Source: Nepenthes gracilis
Lineage: Eukaryota; Streptophyta; Magnoliopsida; Caryophyllales; Nepenthaceae
Reading direction: 5' to 3'
Length of the DNA stretch: 64,000 nt
Assembly: GCA_033239525.1 (NCBI GenBank)
Contig: BSYO01000028.1
Coordinates: 13,137,597 to 13,201,596, forward strand
A model generated the notes under the pieces. That model saw nothing but the letters and a program-made list of their open reading frames with translations, was not told where the DNA came from and ran no database searches. This document shows, piece by piece, positions 36,113 through 47,990 of this stretch (its first letter is position 1; each line of letters begins with the position of its first letter). A program made the position numbers and the translations under genes.

Positions 36113-37262
36113 TGATGGGTATACCATGATTGGGCTGGCCCCAAAAGTCAATGGAGGCCCAAAACGACGGTCAACATTCTAACGGCCAAACTGAAAAACA
36201 GGCCCAAAAGGTGAAAAGTCCAGGACGGTCAACGTTGGCGTTGACCGTTCGGGCGACCAACTTCCTAACAAACGGTCAACTCAAACGTTGACCATCCTCA
36301 TTATGCGCATTGAGCCCAAAGAGGCTCTTCTACAGTAATGGGCCTGGCTTACTCAGGCCCATGGCCCATCAAGCGGCTAATAACAGACATCCTTCACGAG
36401 GGTAGCCAACACGCACCCAGCCGGTCAACTCAAACGTTGACCATCCGCGTTTTACACATTGGGCCCCAAGAAGCCTTTCAACAGTAACGGGTCCAGTCCG
36501 TTTAGGCCCACGAATCATCAAAAGGCCAACAACGACTTTCCAGGGATTTTCTATGATATCAGTTGGCACCAAAAAGGATATTGGCAATATTGGTGCCTCC
36601 CATATAAGGAAGGCGCCAGATTTTCTCCAAATCGTTGCCAGCCCAGGCTTTCCAACGGTAACATGCACAGAAAGAAAGCGCCCGATTTGGAAAGCTGTTG
36701 GCCGCCTCAGAAGGAAACTATCTTGTATGATTTGGCAACTGGCGCCGGCTCCCAAAGGAAAGCCAGCTAGCTGATCACGGAGGCAATCCCTCCTTCCAAA
36801 GAAGGAGGATCGTCCTCTCTACCATAAAAGAAACCCTGGATTCACCATCCAGGGCACGCTTTCTTTAACACTTTCAACTGCATACGCTCTCTGTAATACG
36901 AACGAGTGCTCTAGAGATCTGCTTTCTCTGCCACCAATACTCTCTAAAAACTCTAAGGCAACAAGCGAGCCCTCACGGCCGTTTACTGCCTTCCCACCTT
37001 CTAGATCCAAGAGGATCTCACGTCGCTCTTACATCTGGATCAAACACTCTTTCTATACCTCTCTTTCTCTCAACTTCAGTTCCTTTCTTTAGAAGACAGT
37101 TTTACTGACTTGGGCATCGGAGTATTTTCGGTGGGATAATTTTTCACCGAACACACTGATCTCTGTTACATTTAGTAGTGTGCGAGGATCGATTTAGGGA
37201 ACGGGCCAGCCATGACATGAGGATTATCGAATTTGTTTGTTCGGATCGGATCGAGAGACGCA
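36113..37262 (+). repeat. 5' LTR of the Tat element
   Basis: TG...CA boundaries, with CATAAAAG as a possible TATA-like box at ~36822. It keeps a segment just before the end that is missing or replaced in the 3' LTR. Confidence 0.88.
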
Positions 37263-37263
37263 T

Positions 37264-37284
37264 CATTGGCGGCGAAATTGGGGA
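37264..37284 (+). other. Primer-binding site region of the Tat element
   Basis: CATTGGCGGCGAAATTGGGGA-type sequence directly after the LTR resembles the TTGGCGCCG...GGGGA site usual in Tat elements. The priming tRNA is not determined. Confidence 0.55.
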
Positions 37285-37389
37285 AGCGCTTACAAAAGCC
37301 TACCACAAAAATGACTGAACTCTCTCTGTCACCTTCGATTCTCGCAATGGGTAATGAGAGCCCAAGCTAGCGACCAGCTAGAATTGTTA

Positions 37390-38800
37390 ACCCGACCATG
37401 AAGTGGTGCCATGGCCAAATGGGCCGAGTTCCACCGCCTTACTTTCAAGAATGGTGGAGTAGATGCGCCCGATGTCGCTGCTCGATTACTTTACACGCAG
37501 GCGAGCAACAACTAAAGCGGCTCCACCGGAGCTATCCCATCCCGCTACGCCACCAAAGGGGTGTCCAGAGGAAGAAGAAGCCGGCCAAAAGGCCAGCCAA
37601 AGCTGTAGACAATCCGGTTCCAGCATCCTCTCGCGTTCCTGGCCAAAATAGGCCTGTGGAACTCTCCGGGAGTACATCTCCACCAGAAAGCTTGGAGAGA
37701 AGGATACTCTTGGCGAAACAACAACGAGATCAAGAGGGGGCCTCCAGGCTCGATCCCGGAGGAGCGGGTGCTAGCGCCTGAACCCGAGGGATAAGGCAGA
37801 GTGGAGGGATTACCTCGACTCCGATGACCAAGCGTCGCTCGTGCCGTCTGGGGGTGGACAAGCCGAAACCGTGTGCCAAGAGGAGGAGCACGCCATCGAC
37901 TTGGACCGATCTCCTTTTACTGCAGAGATCCTGAGCCATCCACTGCTGACGAAGTTTAAAATGCCATCCCTTGACTTATACGATGAGGGTAGTGATCGAA
38001 TTGACCATCTGGATTACTTCCGCACCCATCTAAGTCTACAAGGGCTAGAAGACTCAAGAATGTCTTACTTTTTCACTCACCGAAGGGAGACACTCGAACC
38101 TGGTTCCATCACCTCCCTTCGAGGCACCATCGGTGACTAGTGAGCTCATGGATCTCTTCCAGCTCGGTGCGCCTGCGCCGGGAAGATCAGTAGTGGCATC
38201 TCTCCCACATAAAGCAAAAAGGAAAAGAACCCATGGCGTCGGATCGCTTCGTGGTAGAGGCGAGAAGGATCCCAGGATTACGGAGGAGATGAAAAGGCGG
38301 CGCACTTACTTATGGTGACTTTTTCAAGTACATTGCCCACAAAAATCCTCAAACTTTTCGCGAGGCAGAATCTATCACCAAAGCCTACGTTGCAGCAGAA
38401 GAGGCCAACGAGGTAAAATATCTAGAGTGGGCGGATCAGCCTCGGCCTTTCCCTGGAGAAGGGAAGAAAAGTACAGCCGGAGAACACTCCCGTGGAATCG
38501 GCCTTGGCCTCGGGCCCCAGGGAGACTATAGGCCCACCGGTTTCTCGCGAGACATGCGCGCGCGTCCTCATGCAGATCTGTGGAGAAAAAGAGAAGAAAG
38601 ACTCTAAATACTCAAAGTATCATGACTTCCATCGCTCTGCTGGCCATTCAACTGAGGACGGCGAGACACTGCAGAGGGAGATCGAGGAACTAACTCGCAG
38701 AGGCCACCTTACGAAGCTTGTTAGAAGTCCGGGCGAGGGAGCCGATGAAGAGGAGGAGCGAGACTCCACCTCGGAACAGGATTGCGGCGATGGTGGTTAA
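37390..38800 (+). pseudogene. Decayed gag of the Tat element
   Basis: Fragments in different frames. At 37841-38140 is the capsid start (SPFTAEILSHPLLTKFKMP, IDHLDYFRTHLSLQGL). Most of the capsid core normally following 'LQG' is missing. At 38492-38800 is the C-terminal segment (YSKYHDFHRSAGHSTEDGE, then IEELTRRGHLTKLV), matching the Tat 'CRFH..HGHDTE' block. Frameshifts and the internal loss make it non-functional. Confidence 0.75.
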
Positions 38801-38979
38801 TATGGTCACCACCCCAGGCCAAGAACCTAATAAGGCGACAGAGGAGGAGGAATTACTCGCGCACGGTAGACAATACGATTAGCCAAACTCATGTAATGTC
38901 CCCTAATCTTGACCCCCTTGTTATATCAAATTTTCGCTGCGATTCGGACTACGGTGAAACAAGTCTTTATTGATAATAA

Positions 38980-39300
38980 AAGTTCTAAAGATTTGCTTTA
39001 CTTGGATGCCTTCTTTAAGTTATGCCTAAAAAAGAACCAACTAAAACCCGCCGATGGCCCGTTATATGGTTAAACCAAGTTCAATGGACTATTCAATTGG
39101 AAGAGGGGCGTACGCAAGTCGTACACTTACCTTCTGGTGACCGATCTACCCTATACAACGCTATCTTTGGGCGAGATCGTGCCGAGCGGGGCCGGTTACC
39201 CGATTTCGTACCTGAAATGAAGTTTCCAACACCTTACGGTGTCGGGGAGGTGTTCCAAATAATCAAGCGGACATGCTACATGTCCCGATGAGGGTGGGAG
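38980..39300 (+). pseudogene. Protease-to-RT linker region of the Tat element
   Basis: 39022-39291 encodes the block normally between protease and reverse transcriptase (STLYNAIFGRDRAERG, then KFPTPYGVGEVFQ). An intact aspartic protease active site is not visible. Confidence 0.65.
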
Positions 39301-39369
39301 TCGATCATCGAGCGAGAATTGGCAAGTGCAGTTTAGTGAATCTGTGATCTGGTTCCGAAGGAACGAAAA

Positions 39370-40250
39370 GTGTGTGCGCAGTTGGCGGCTCACTCCCCAT
39401 CAAAATTGATTGCATTCCCCGCAACAAAACGTCGATATAGATGGACTCCGCGGACATGCCCGGGAGCCGAGGTGATGGTCCACAAGGTGGGCCTCGATCC
39501 TTTCGGTCACGAGTGGATAAACCACTCCACAGAGAAGCTGATCGCCATCCAAGAGGAGGTGAAAAAGCTATTGGACACTGGGTTTATTAGAGAAGTCCAA
39601 TACCCAGATTGGCTTTCAAATGTCGTCCTGGTGAAAAAGAGCAACAAAAAATGGCAAATGTGCGTCGATTTTACCGACGTCAATAAGGCCTACCCAAAAG
39701 ATAGTTTTCCCTTGCCCAGGATTGACCTACTGGTTGACTCCACGGCTGGACACGAGCTGCTCAGCTTTATGGACGCCTATTCGGGTTACAACCAGATTCG
39801 AATGAGTCTGGAGGACGAGGAACATACATCGTTCATGACAAACTAGGGCACTTATTACTACAAAGTGATGCCCTTGGATTGAAAAATAGCTGGAGCGAAA
39901 CAAGATGTTGAAAAAGCAAAAGAACATGGAAGTCCATGTCGACGACATGCTCGTCAAGAGCGAGATAGCGACCACATACGTGACTGGAAGAATCATTTGA
40001 GGTGCTCCGCCAGCACCAAATGAAACTAAATCCAGCCAAGTGTATCTTCGGGGTGGCCTCTCGGAAGTTCTTGGGTTTCATCGTCTTCCAGTGGGGGATC
40101 GAGGTAAACCCAGAAAAGATCGAGGCCTTGACATGGCTCCCCACGGGCGTCAAAAACGTCCGCGATTAACTTACTTCCTCGCGGTGACAAGACCAGCCCT
40201 TCTTTCGAGAGGAACAAAATCCACAGTTCGGTTGCCCACCTTGATGAATT
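39370..40250 (+). pseudogene. Broken reverse transcriptase of the Tat element
   Basis: The N-terminal half reads well (IREVQYPDWLSNVVLVKKSN, CVDFTDVNKAYPKDSFPLPR, LLSFMDAYSGYNQIRMS), then stops at 39844. The segment between KVMPLD-like and the catalytic box is shortened. The usual YVDD is HVDD (39935-39946) and lies in another frame. Family: Ty3/gypsy, Tat type. Confidence 0.85.
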
Positions 40251-40529
40251 GAAAGCGAATCCTCACCCAACTTTGGCGTCACCCAAAGACAGAGAGAGGC
40301 TGTACCTTTAGGCGATTTCAAAAGTATTCCTCAAATCAGAATTCGATACCCAAGCTTGGTCTACTATGTGAGAAAAACATTGACCGGCCCAGAAATGCGC
40401 TATCCATGCATTTGAAAAAAATGGCCCTAGCACTTACGAGGTGAAAATGAGACCATACTTTTAGGCACATGGCATAGTGGTCATTATTGACCGGCCTGAA
40501 AAGGCATACTCGAGGAAGCAAGGCGTTTG

Positions 40530-41050
40530 GGCTAGGTGGTGAAGTGGGCTATCGAATTGGATGAGTTCGACATTGAGTTCAGGCCCAGACCTGCTATAAA
40601 AGCGCAGGCTTTGGCTAACTTCATTGTTGAGACCACGAGCCCAATTCTGAGGCCCCGTAAAACGAGAACAACCCGACGAAGTCCCAGAATGGGCACTCCA
40701 CGTGGACGGATCGTCCATGGACAGTGGCAGCGGAGCAGGGGTGGTCCTTACGACCCCTGATGGATTTGAGGTTAAGTATTCCCTTTAACTTGACTTCCCG
40801 GTGACCACCAACGTCGCCGTCACGGCCCCCTGTTAGGCGGGACGGTTAGCAAAGGAGAGCTCATGAGAGGTTGGCGTTTGAATGATCAACTAATTGTCAA
40901 CCAAGTTAACGAGGGCTTTGAGGCAAACAACCCTTGCTTGGCCAAGTACTTGGTTAAAGCGAAGGAGGCCGTCCAGGGCTTCGATAAACTTACACTGGTT
41001 CACGTTCCTCGAACTGAAAACTAGAAGGCAAAAAGTTGGTTAGATTATTT
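40530..41050 (+). pseudogene. RNase H remnant of the Tat element
   Basis: WAIELDEFDIEFRPRPAIKA, then WALHVDGSSMDSGSGAGVVL (around 40690-40750), match Tat RNase H. A stop follows at 'KYSL', with further stops through 41030 (e.g. after VPRTEN). Confidence 0.75.
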
Positions 41051-41384
41051 ATTCTTGAAAATCAAAAAGGGATTCGAGGACATGCATGAGATTTTGAATG
41101 CTCCCAGTATTGAGAAACAGGAGGCAATGCAGATTTTCGAGACGGAAAACTGGATGACACCCTATCTTAGATATTTGGGAGATCACTCCCGGAGGAAGCC
41201 GAAAAAGGCTAATTAAAAAGCCACCTTACGAGTACCGCGGCCGATCGATGGCGGTCATCGCCGCGAATACTCAACTCCGTATCTCCGCTGTCTATCTCCC
41301 GAGGAGGCGGACTACTCGCTGAGTGAAGTTCACTTCGGGATCTGCGGGTCACACATAGGCGGGAAAAACCTGGCCTTTAAGATC

Positions 41385-42120
41385 ATGCGGCAGGACTATT
41401 ACTGGCCATCGATAAAAAAAGACGCGCTTGAGTTTGTAAAGAAATGTGAAAGTTGCCAACTTCACGGCAACCTTCACCACCAGCCGTCTGCTGACCTGAA
41501 GTCACTTCAGGCTCCATGGCCCTTCACGCAATGGGGGCTCGATATTCTCTACCCATTTTTCATTGCCGCGGGGCAAAGGAAGTTTATTATCGCTAGCATC
41601 GACTATTTCACCAAGTGGGTCGAGGCGGTCCCGCTGGGAAAAATCACGGAACACAATGCGTTGGAATTTCTTCGTCAGAGCATTGTCTGCAGGTTTGGCG
41701 TCCCAGAGGTCGTATTGACAGACAACAGGACCCAATTTTTGGGAAAACGGTTCACCAAGTATTGCGCCAGTCTTGGTATCAAGTTGGTCTACACTTCGGT
41801 GACATACCCCCAGGCCAACGGGCAGGTGGAGGTTTCGAACCGTACGCTACTCCACGGGTTAAAGACTAAGTTGGAGGACGCCGGGGGCTCCTGAGCTGAC
41901 GAGATCCCATCCGTCATCTGGTCTTATCGGATAACCCCGAAGGAACCAATACGCGAGACACCCTTTAGCCTTTGCTACGGGATTGAGGCAGTGATCTCGA
42001 TTGAAATCGGGCTTCCAAGTCTTAGGGTGGAGTCTTTCGACCCACAGACGAACTCCCAAAAAATTAGGAAGCACTTAGACTTGATGGAGGAGGCCCGCGA
42101 ATACGGACAGTTCTAATCGA
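41385..42120 (+). pseudogene. Integrase of the Tat element, stop after the core
   Basis: An open stretch of 169 codons holds the zinc-domain CxxC (KKCESCQLHG) and the catalytic core with Asp in WGLDILYP, Asp in VVLTDNRTQF and Glu in PQANGQVEV, so all three acidic residues are present. A TGA at 41892 interrupts; the downstream frame continues (IPSVIWSYRITPKEPIRETP, FSLCYGIEAV) to about 42115. Confidence 0.88.
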
Positions 42121-42479
42121 GTTGCCAGTACTACAATAAAAATGTGAAAGCCGCGGTTGATTTGGAGACTTGGTCCTACGAGCGTCGAGGCCACGGGGCG
42201 GCCGGTTGGCATGACAAACTCTCTCCCTTTAAGTGCCGTGTCCAAAAAACGGAGCATACAAACTCGAAACCGGGATGAAAAGTTGATCCCACAAGCGTGG
42301 GCGCGACCCACCTCAGCGATACTTCGATAAGGAACCGGGTATGCACTCACCCACTTGTGTGCATTCATTCGCATGCTTGTTTCAATTCGGCAAATAAGAA
42401 GTTTACTTAGCATATAGGACCCTAATTTTTATGTGCATATATATTCTGTGTTTGCCTTATAGGTTTACCCGACCTAGAC

Positions 42480-42810
42480 TGCCCCTAAGTCGGGAGGGTC
42501 TTCACCCTCTCGTTAAACCCTGGTCATCCGGGTAAAGTATGGTGCTAAACCGGGTCATCTAGGTGGCCCCGAGAAGCGATACGAAACCACTGGTTATCCA
42601 GGTGGCCCAGGAGCGGTCTAAAACCCTGATCATCCAGGTGGTCCATGAGTGGTCTAAAACCCTAATCATCCAGGTGGTTCATGAGCGGTCTGAAACCTTT
42701 GTCATCCAAGTGGCCCGTAAGCGGTCTAAACCTCGGTTATCCAAGCGGCCCGATAGCGATCGTACTAAACCTTGGTCATCCAAGTGGCCCGATAGCGGTC
42801 AAAAATCTTA
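42480..42810 (+). repeat. Minisatellite, ~36-48 base units, in the Tat 3' spacer
   Basis: About eight imperfect units around AAACC-TGGTCATCCAGGTGGCC-AGCGGTCT. The unit stays readable as amino acids in one frame, but without ORF context this is likely chance. Confidence 0.8.
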
Positions 42811-43652
42811 GGGGGCAAGTATAGCACACGCGACAACCTCCTCTCGGGGAGTAGCAACGTCAGTCAACGAATGTCGAAGGGAGGAGCATTTCTACTCCAA
42901 CAGTGGTTACCCAAGTCATCACTTAGACGGGCGCCACCGGGTTGGTTGGGAGGCTTGACTTAAGGACTCAGCTCCTTAGGCAACCAAACAGCAGTATTCG
43001 GCCAACCAAGTTGGCCGCCTGATACAACAATATGAACAAATATAAAGCAATAAAGACAATGGACACCAAATTGAAAAGAATTTCCATTTTATTACTCAAA
43101 AGGTGTGGTACAATTTACACAGGTTCCAAAAGCGCAAAGAAAAAGGAAGTGCAAAAGGCTATAAGGGACGGCGGACCACCACAATTTGTCTTGGGGCTCT
43201 CCCACTAAGTCTTCATTACGTTGCCTTTGCGGTTACTGCGATTGATAAACTCATTTGGGAAGTCGAATCGATCAACCGCACGACGCACCATCGATGTTGA
43301 GCCCCTCAATAAATGGGCGTGCGGTGCGCCCCCATCTCATAGGGCGATCCGAAACTCGTTCTTTGAGGCTGCGGCTCGATCGGCAAGACGTTTATTGCTC
43401 GCCTTAAGTTGATGCATTCTCTGCCTCCCGTCCCAGATGAGACGGCCCCAGGGGCTGCCACCTCCTCGCAACGCTCTCCTTTGTGGTCTGCCAGTTTGGC
43501 GTCGAGCCAAGCAATCTCCGCATCCCTGTCCGCAATTATACGGTCCCGTTACTCTACCTCACAGGACAATGCGGAGGCTAACCTCTTCGCCTGCAAAGTA
43601 AAAAAAACCAAATTGTCAGTAATAATCACAGGAAAGGAATGCAGGAGGGCAG

Positions 43653-44795
43653 TTACAGGGATCGTACCTCATGAATCTTCCTCACAGGCCCCTTGGGCTT
43701 GGATTTGGGGCGTGGACTAGGCGACGTCAGACCGGTGACATCCTTACGAGCCATGCTTGCTGCCACCTCCTCCAGAATGCGGTCCAAAAATTCATTATCA
43801 TCTGCAGCAACAGCGGACTCCTCTCTCGCAGCCTCTGGAGTAGCCGTAACAGGCCTCTTCCTCTTGGCTGCCTCTAGAGCGGTTGCTGGAGGATCAACCC
43901 TAATCGACGGCTCCACAATAAAATCTCGGGAGCCCTCTGCCATATCGCGAGCTGGCTCCTCTGCAGACCCCATCCAGGCGGCGCACAGGACCACCTCGAG
44001 GCCGGGATGGCTCCTCCGGCCTCCACCCGGACTGTCTTCAAGTGGAGCCACATAATCACTCGAAGACGAGGAAGGCGTCCCAATTGCCCTCTCAGTAAAC
44101 TCCTCCTCCATGCGCCTTGAGCGGATGATCACACCCTTTGAGTCCTCGGGGTTCATCATCATAACCGAAGGGCTTGGTTTCTGAATCGGTGACGGGGGCC
44201 CCCAGTTTACCTTCTTGCACTCCGCCTGAGAGACCGAGAAGTCCCTCTTAAACTCATCTGGGTTAGCTTGTATGGCCTTGGTTAGCCATGCGTAGGCGGC
44301 GCAATCTGCCACAAATGGCGTACCAAAGTACGCCTCCAGAATCTGGCCCCAGTCCCTCGTAAGAGGCCATTTCTTCCGCACCTTCACAAAAAAGAATCGA
44401 TTTTTTCAGTTCTTCAGCGAGTCGTGAATGGCCGTACTAATTTTTATTCCGGTACGGGGAGTGAGCGATATCCACTCTTCCCCATGGTTCAATTTGAACA
44501 CAACCCTAACGGACATCCTAAACTTCCAAGTTTTGAAGCAAAAATGAGTGCGAAGAGATACCTCACGGCGTTTTGGGAACTCGCAGAGCCTTCATGATCG
44601 ACTCCGGTTACGCGGCAACGCGGCGGCGAGGCCGTTCCTCGGATGGGCCTCGTAAACGGTAATGTACCCCTGCGGTGGGGCAAAGGCCTTGTCGTCCTTG
44701 TAGGAATCCTCCGAGCCATCTCCTTGGAATATTGAACTCAACGCCACAACCTTTATGTCGTTCTCTCTCAAACGCAGACGAAAAAGGAAGGCCAT
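43653..44795 (-). pseudogene. Antisense extra ORF of the Tat element (gypsy-type putative transposase-like)
   Basis: It runs opposite to pol between integrase and the 3' LTR. From an ATG at 44795 it reads MAFLFRLRLRENDIKV and then PPQGYITVYEAHPRNGL, the shape of the 'putative gypsy-type transposase' domain of plant retroelements (PF04195). A frame break and a TGA at ~44412 (in LKN*KNRFFFVKV, where Trp is usual) follow. Then 244 codons stay open (43653-44387), ending in a Ser-, Pro- and Lys-rich tail (SPSPRPKSKPKGPVRKIHE). Antisense ORFs in this position are known in Tat elements, with unknown role. The copy is broken. Confidence 0.65.
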
Positions 44796-45286
44796 GATTG
44801 GGCAAAAGTTAGGGTTCTTTAGAAGGGCTTGTTTGATAAACGAGAAGGAAGAAGATGAACGATTTTTAAGTTTGGAAAGAAAGACTTAAGTGTCAAGCAC
44901 AAAGCCCCTCAATAAGGATGCTGTCAGGATCGCCACATGTCACCTCCCTACTTGGCCCTATAAAAGGCGGATCTCCGGCGCATTAATGACAAGGATATCC
45001 GCCAAACCAAAGGGAGACACGTGTTCCACTCTGCCAGGTAAACCGGTTAATAGCCACGCAAGACACTTCAAGAATTGGCCAAGACGGTCAACACGTACTT
45101 TAATTGCCGGGGCGGTTTGCTCGAAAATTGACCCGGGGCGGTCAACGACGATCCTCTCGGAATTGACCGGGGCCGGTCAACAATTTTGATCAAACTCTCC
45201 TTCACGCCCACCAATTTCACGAGATCTCTCAAAGCAAGGAAATCCGACATGAACCTGGAGCCCAGACTTGGCCCTGGGGGGGCTAG

Positions 45287-46314
45287 TGATGGTATCTGAT
45301 TATGGGCTGGCCCAAAAGTCAATAGAGGCTCTCACGGCCAGGCCCAAAAGTTCGTCAGCGTTGGCGTTTCCCAACTCCTAGCAAATGGTCAACTCAAAGT
45401 TGGATCGTCCTCATTATGCGCATTAAGCCCAAAGAGGCTCTTCTGAGAACGGCTCACTCGGGCCCATGGCCCATCAGTGGCTAATAACAAACATCCTTAC
45501 ATCGTGAAATGGTCAACTCAAGCGTTGACCATCGCGTTTTACACATTGGGCCCCAAGAAGCCTTTTCTATACCTCTCTTTAAGCCCACAAATTATCAAAA
45601 GGCCAACAACGACTTTCCAGAGATTTTCCATTATCTCAGCTGGCACCAAAAAGGACATTGGCAATATTGGTGCCTCCCATATAAGTAAGGCGCCAGATTT
45701 TCTCCAAATCTTTGCTAACCCAGGCTTTCCAACAGTAACATGCACAGAAGGAAAGCGCCTGGTTTGAAAAGTTGTTGGCCGCCTCAGAAGGAAACTATTT
45801 TGTATGATTTGGCAACTGGCACCGGCTCCCAAAGGAAAGCCAGCCAGCAGATCACGGAGGCAATCCCTCTTTCCAAATAAGGAGGATCGCCCTCTCTATC
45901 ATAAAAGAAACCCGGATTCACCATTCCAGGGCACGCTTCCTTCAACACTTTCAACTGCATACGTTCTTTGCAATACGAACGAGTGCTCTCAGAGATCTGC
46001 TTTCTCTGCCACCAACACTCTCCAAAAACCATAGGCAACAAGCGAGTCCTCACGGCCGTTTACTGCATTCCCACCTTCCAGATCCAAGAAGACATCACGT
46101 CGCTCTTACATCTGGACAAATACTCTTTCTATACCTCTCTTTCTCTCAACTTCAGTTCCTTTCTTTCGAAGACTGTTTTACTGACTTGAGCATTGAAATA
46201 TTTTCGGTGGGATAATTTTTTATTGATTATTATTGTTAGGATATCGGGGGACGGAGCCGGAGCCACGACAAGATGATTATCCGAATCTGTTCGAAATTCG
46301 GATCCAGAGACGCA
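45287..46314 (+). repeat. 3' LTR of the Tat element
   Basis: Starts TGATGGTATC and ends GATCCAGAGACGCA. Colinear with the 5' LTR apart from indels, the largest near the 3' end, where a TTATTATTG-containing stretch replaces ~40 bases. Confidence 0.88.
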
Positions 46315-46608
46315 TTATTATTATTATTATTGTTATTATTATTATTATTGTTAGGTATTATTATTATTACGTATTATTATTATTATTATTACTACGCTTA
46401 TTATTATTATTATTATTACTATTATTATTATTATTATCACCTTATTCCTCATACTATTTTACAAACTAAATAATTGAATACTAATTTTTACCTTATTCTA
46501 TTCTAATAATCAAATATATAAATAATAATATTCTAGTCTCATCCTATTCTATTCCCTGGAATAATTATTCAATTCCTACCTTATTCTATTCCAGTAACCA
46601 AACGTACC
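46315..46608. mobile_element. Right half of the split MITE, with (TTA)n microsatellite
   Basis: (TTA)n and its variants fill 46315-46440. The distal part (46540-46608, ending CCAGTAACCAAACGTACC) is the inverted counterpart of the sequence starting at 35941. The open frames across the microsatellite are repeat artefacts. Confidence 0.6.
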
Positions 46609-46835
46609 GTTATGGTTTGAGTCAATTAGCTGGTGAGTTTTTGGATCTACTTTCGAATGTAATTTTTGGATCCCGTGTTTAAATATTAAGTTATTATTCA
46701 AACTGTTTAATGGTATTTGACATAGGTTTACGCATTGACTCTTTGTTTGAGTTTAAGTTGGTTAATTAAATAATATGGTTTCAGGTCTTAGTGTAGAATT
46801 TGATTTTAAATTAATTTTGGATTATAGAATAAAGT

Positions 46836-47607
46836 TGTTGCGTCCTCGAATCCTTACTTTGATAAGGATAAGGATACGACAACAACACCAAATAGTATGT
46901 ACGCAAAAGAGAAAGAGAGAGAAAATAAGACACATAAGATTTTTTACGTAGAAAACCTTCCACTAAATGGAAAAGAAAAATTATGGGACTTTAGTTCGAG
47001 AACTGCTTTCACTATATATTAGTATTAGTACAAGTACAAGAAGTTGAGGATTAAGTGTATAAAAACTCTTTGGAGTTACTCTTACAATACAAGCCCTCTT
47101 TTTCTCTCTCTTAGATGCAATTTGGTTTTTCTATTCTTTCTCTTTCTTAGTGCGTAAATGTAAGAGTTTAGGGTTTCGAATGTCAAATCTTTTGGTAGGT
47201 ACAAAGTGAATGCTTATATAGTAATTGAAATTCTATACACGAAATTGCCACATGGGGGTTGGCGTGTGCAGAAAGCTCTACTACTAACTCTACAAATTCA
47301 CTTTGTCGTGTTAAAAAGATTGCGTGCACGCTAACTAACTTTGCGAGACGTCACATCACGTGTATCTTAAAGCCGTTATTCTCTCTACAGGTTGCGTGTT
47401 GCAGGACATGCATGTCTTTAAAGATGCCATTCCTGAGCTTGCATCCTCGTCCTTCCTGTGACATGTCCCTGGGCCTTTGAGCCTCTTGAGCCTTCTCAGC
47501 CACGTTAGCCTCTTGGGCTGCATGGGCTCTTTTGGCCATTTAAAGACGTTGACCCATTTTGTAAAAATAGGTTATATCCTTAGGTCTTGGATATCGAATA
47601 CCCATCA
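46836..47607 (-). mobile_element. Solo LTR with perfect TSD AAAGT
   Basis: The duplication AAAGT lies at 46831-46835 and 47608-47612. Read on the reverse strand it begins TGATGGGTATTCGATATCC and ends ACGCAACA. A TATATAAGC box lies at 47211-47219 (reverse strand). The block ACGTAGAAAACCTTCCACT is typical of Ty1/copia-like LTRs in plants. No coding part. Confidence 0.8.
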
Positions 47608-47990
47608 AAAGTAAATTTGAGTTTTGGTTTAACGGCGTGGCTCCATAATTGTGAAGTGGCATTTACTAAAATAGACAACTATATATTCAATTATTTATGT
47701 TGACTTATTTAAAATTAAGTAATTTTCTAAAATTATCAAGATAAAATGCCATCCATTATTTTGTAACCTTCCACATAACCATCTGTCCAATATGTCAACA
47801 AATATATACCAAAGAAATACACCGAAACATCTTTAAAATATCATTAAATAATATATTATTTATCTATTTATTTTTATTCTGCCCACCAGAATTTAAAAAG
47901 GGAAAGATTTACTATCCATATGTTTATTTTGTTAATTTTTAACTTAGAGTAATTAGTATTTAATATGTTTTATGTAAATTTCATCAAATG

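Larger units (their letters stand above)
36113..46314 (+). mobile_element. Degenerate Tat-lineage Ty3/gypsy retrotransposon, TSD TTATT
   Basis: The 5' LTR is 36113-37262 and the 3' LTR 45287-46314. Both start TGATGG and end GAGACGCA, and they share long blocks (e.g. 'tctttctctcaacttcagtt'). TTATT lies at both 36108-36112 and 46315-46319. A primer-binding-like TTGGCGGCGAAATTGGGGA follows the 5' LTR, and a G-rich tract (CTGGGGGGGCT) precedes the 3' LTR. The order is gag, protease, reverse transcriptase, RNase H, integrase, a minisatellite spacer and an antisense ORF. Residues in RT and integrase are those of the Tat group. Stops, frameshifts and internal losses in gag and pol show it is dead. 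The LTRs differ by several indels (1150 against 1028 bases), so the insertion is not recent. Confidence 0.9.

Noticed and set aside
43409..44055. Forward-strand frames across the antisense Tat ORF
   Set aside because: Shadows of the reverse-strand coding sequence, whose domain match is on the minus strand.
46233..46473. Open frames of poly-Leu/Ile/Tyr
   Set aside because: Translations of the TTA microsatellite.
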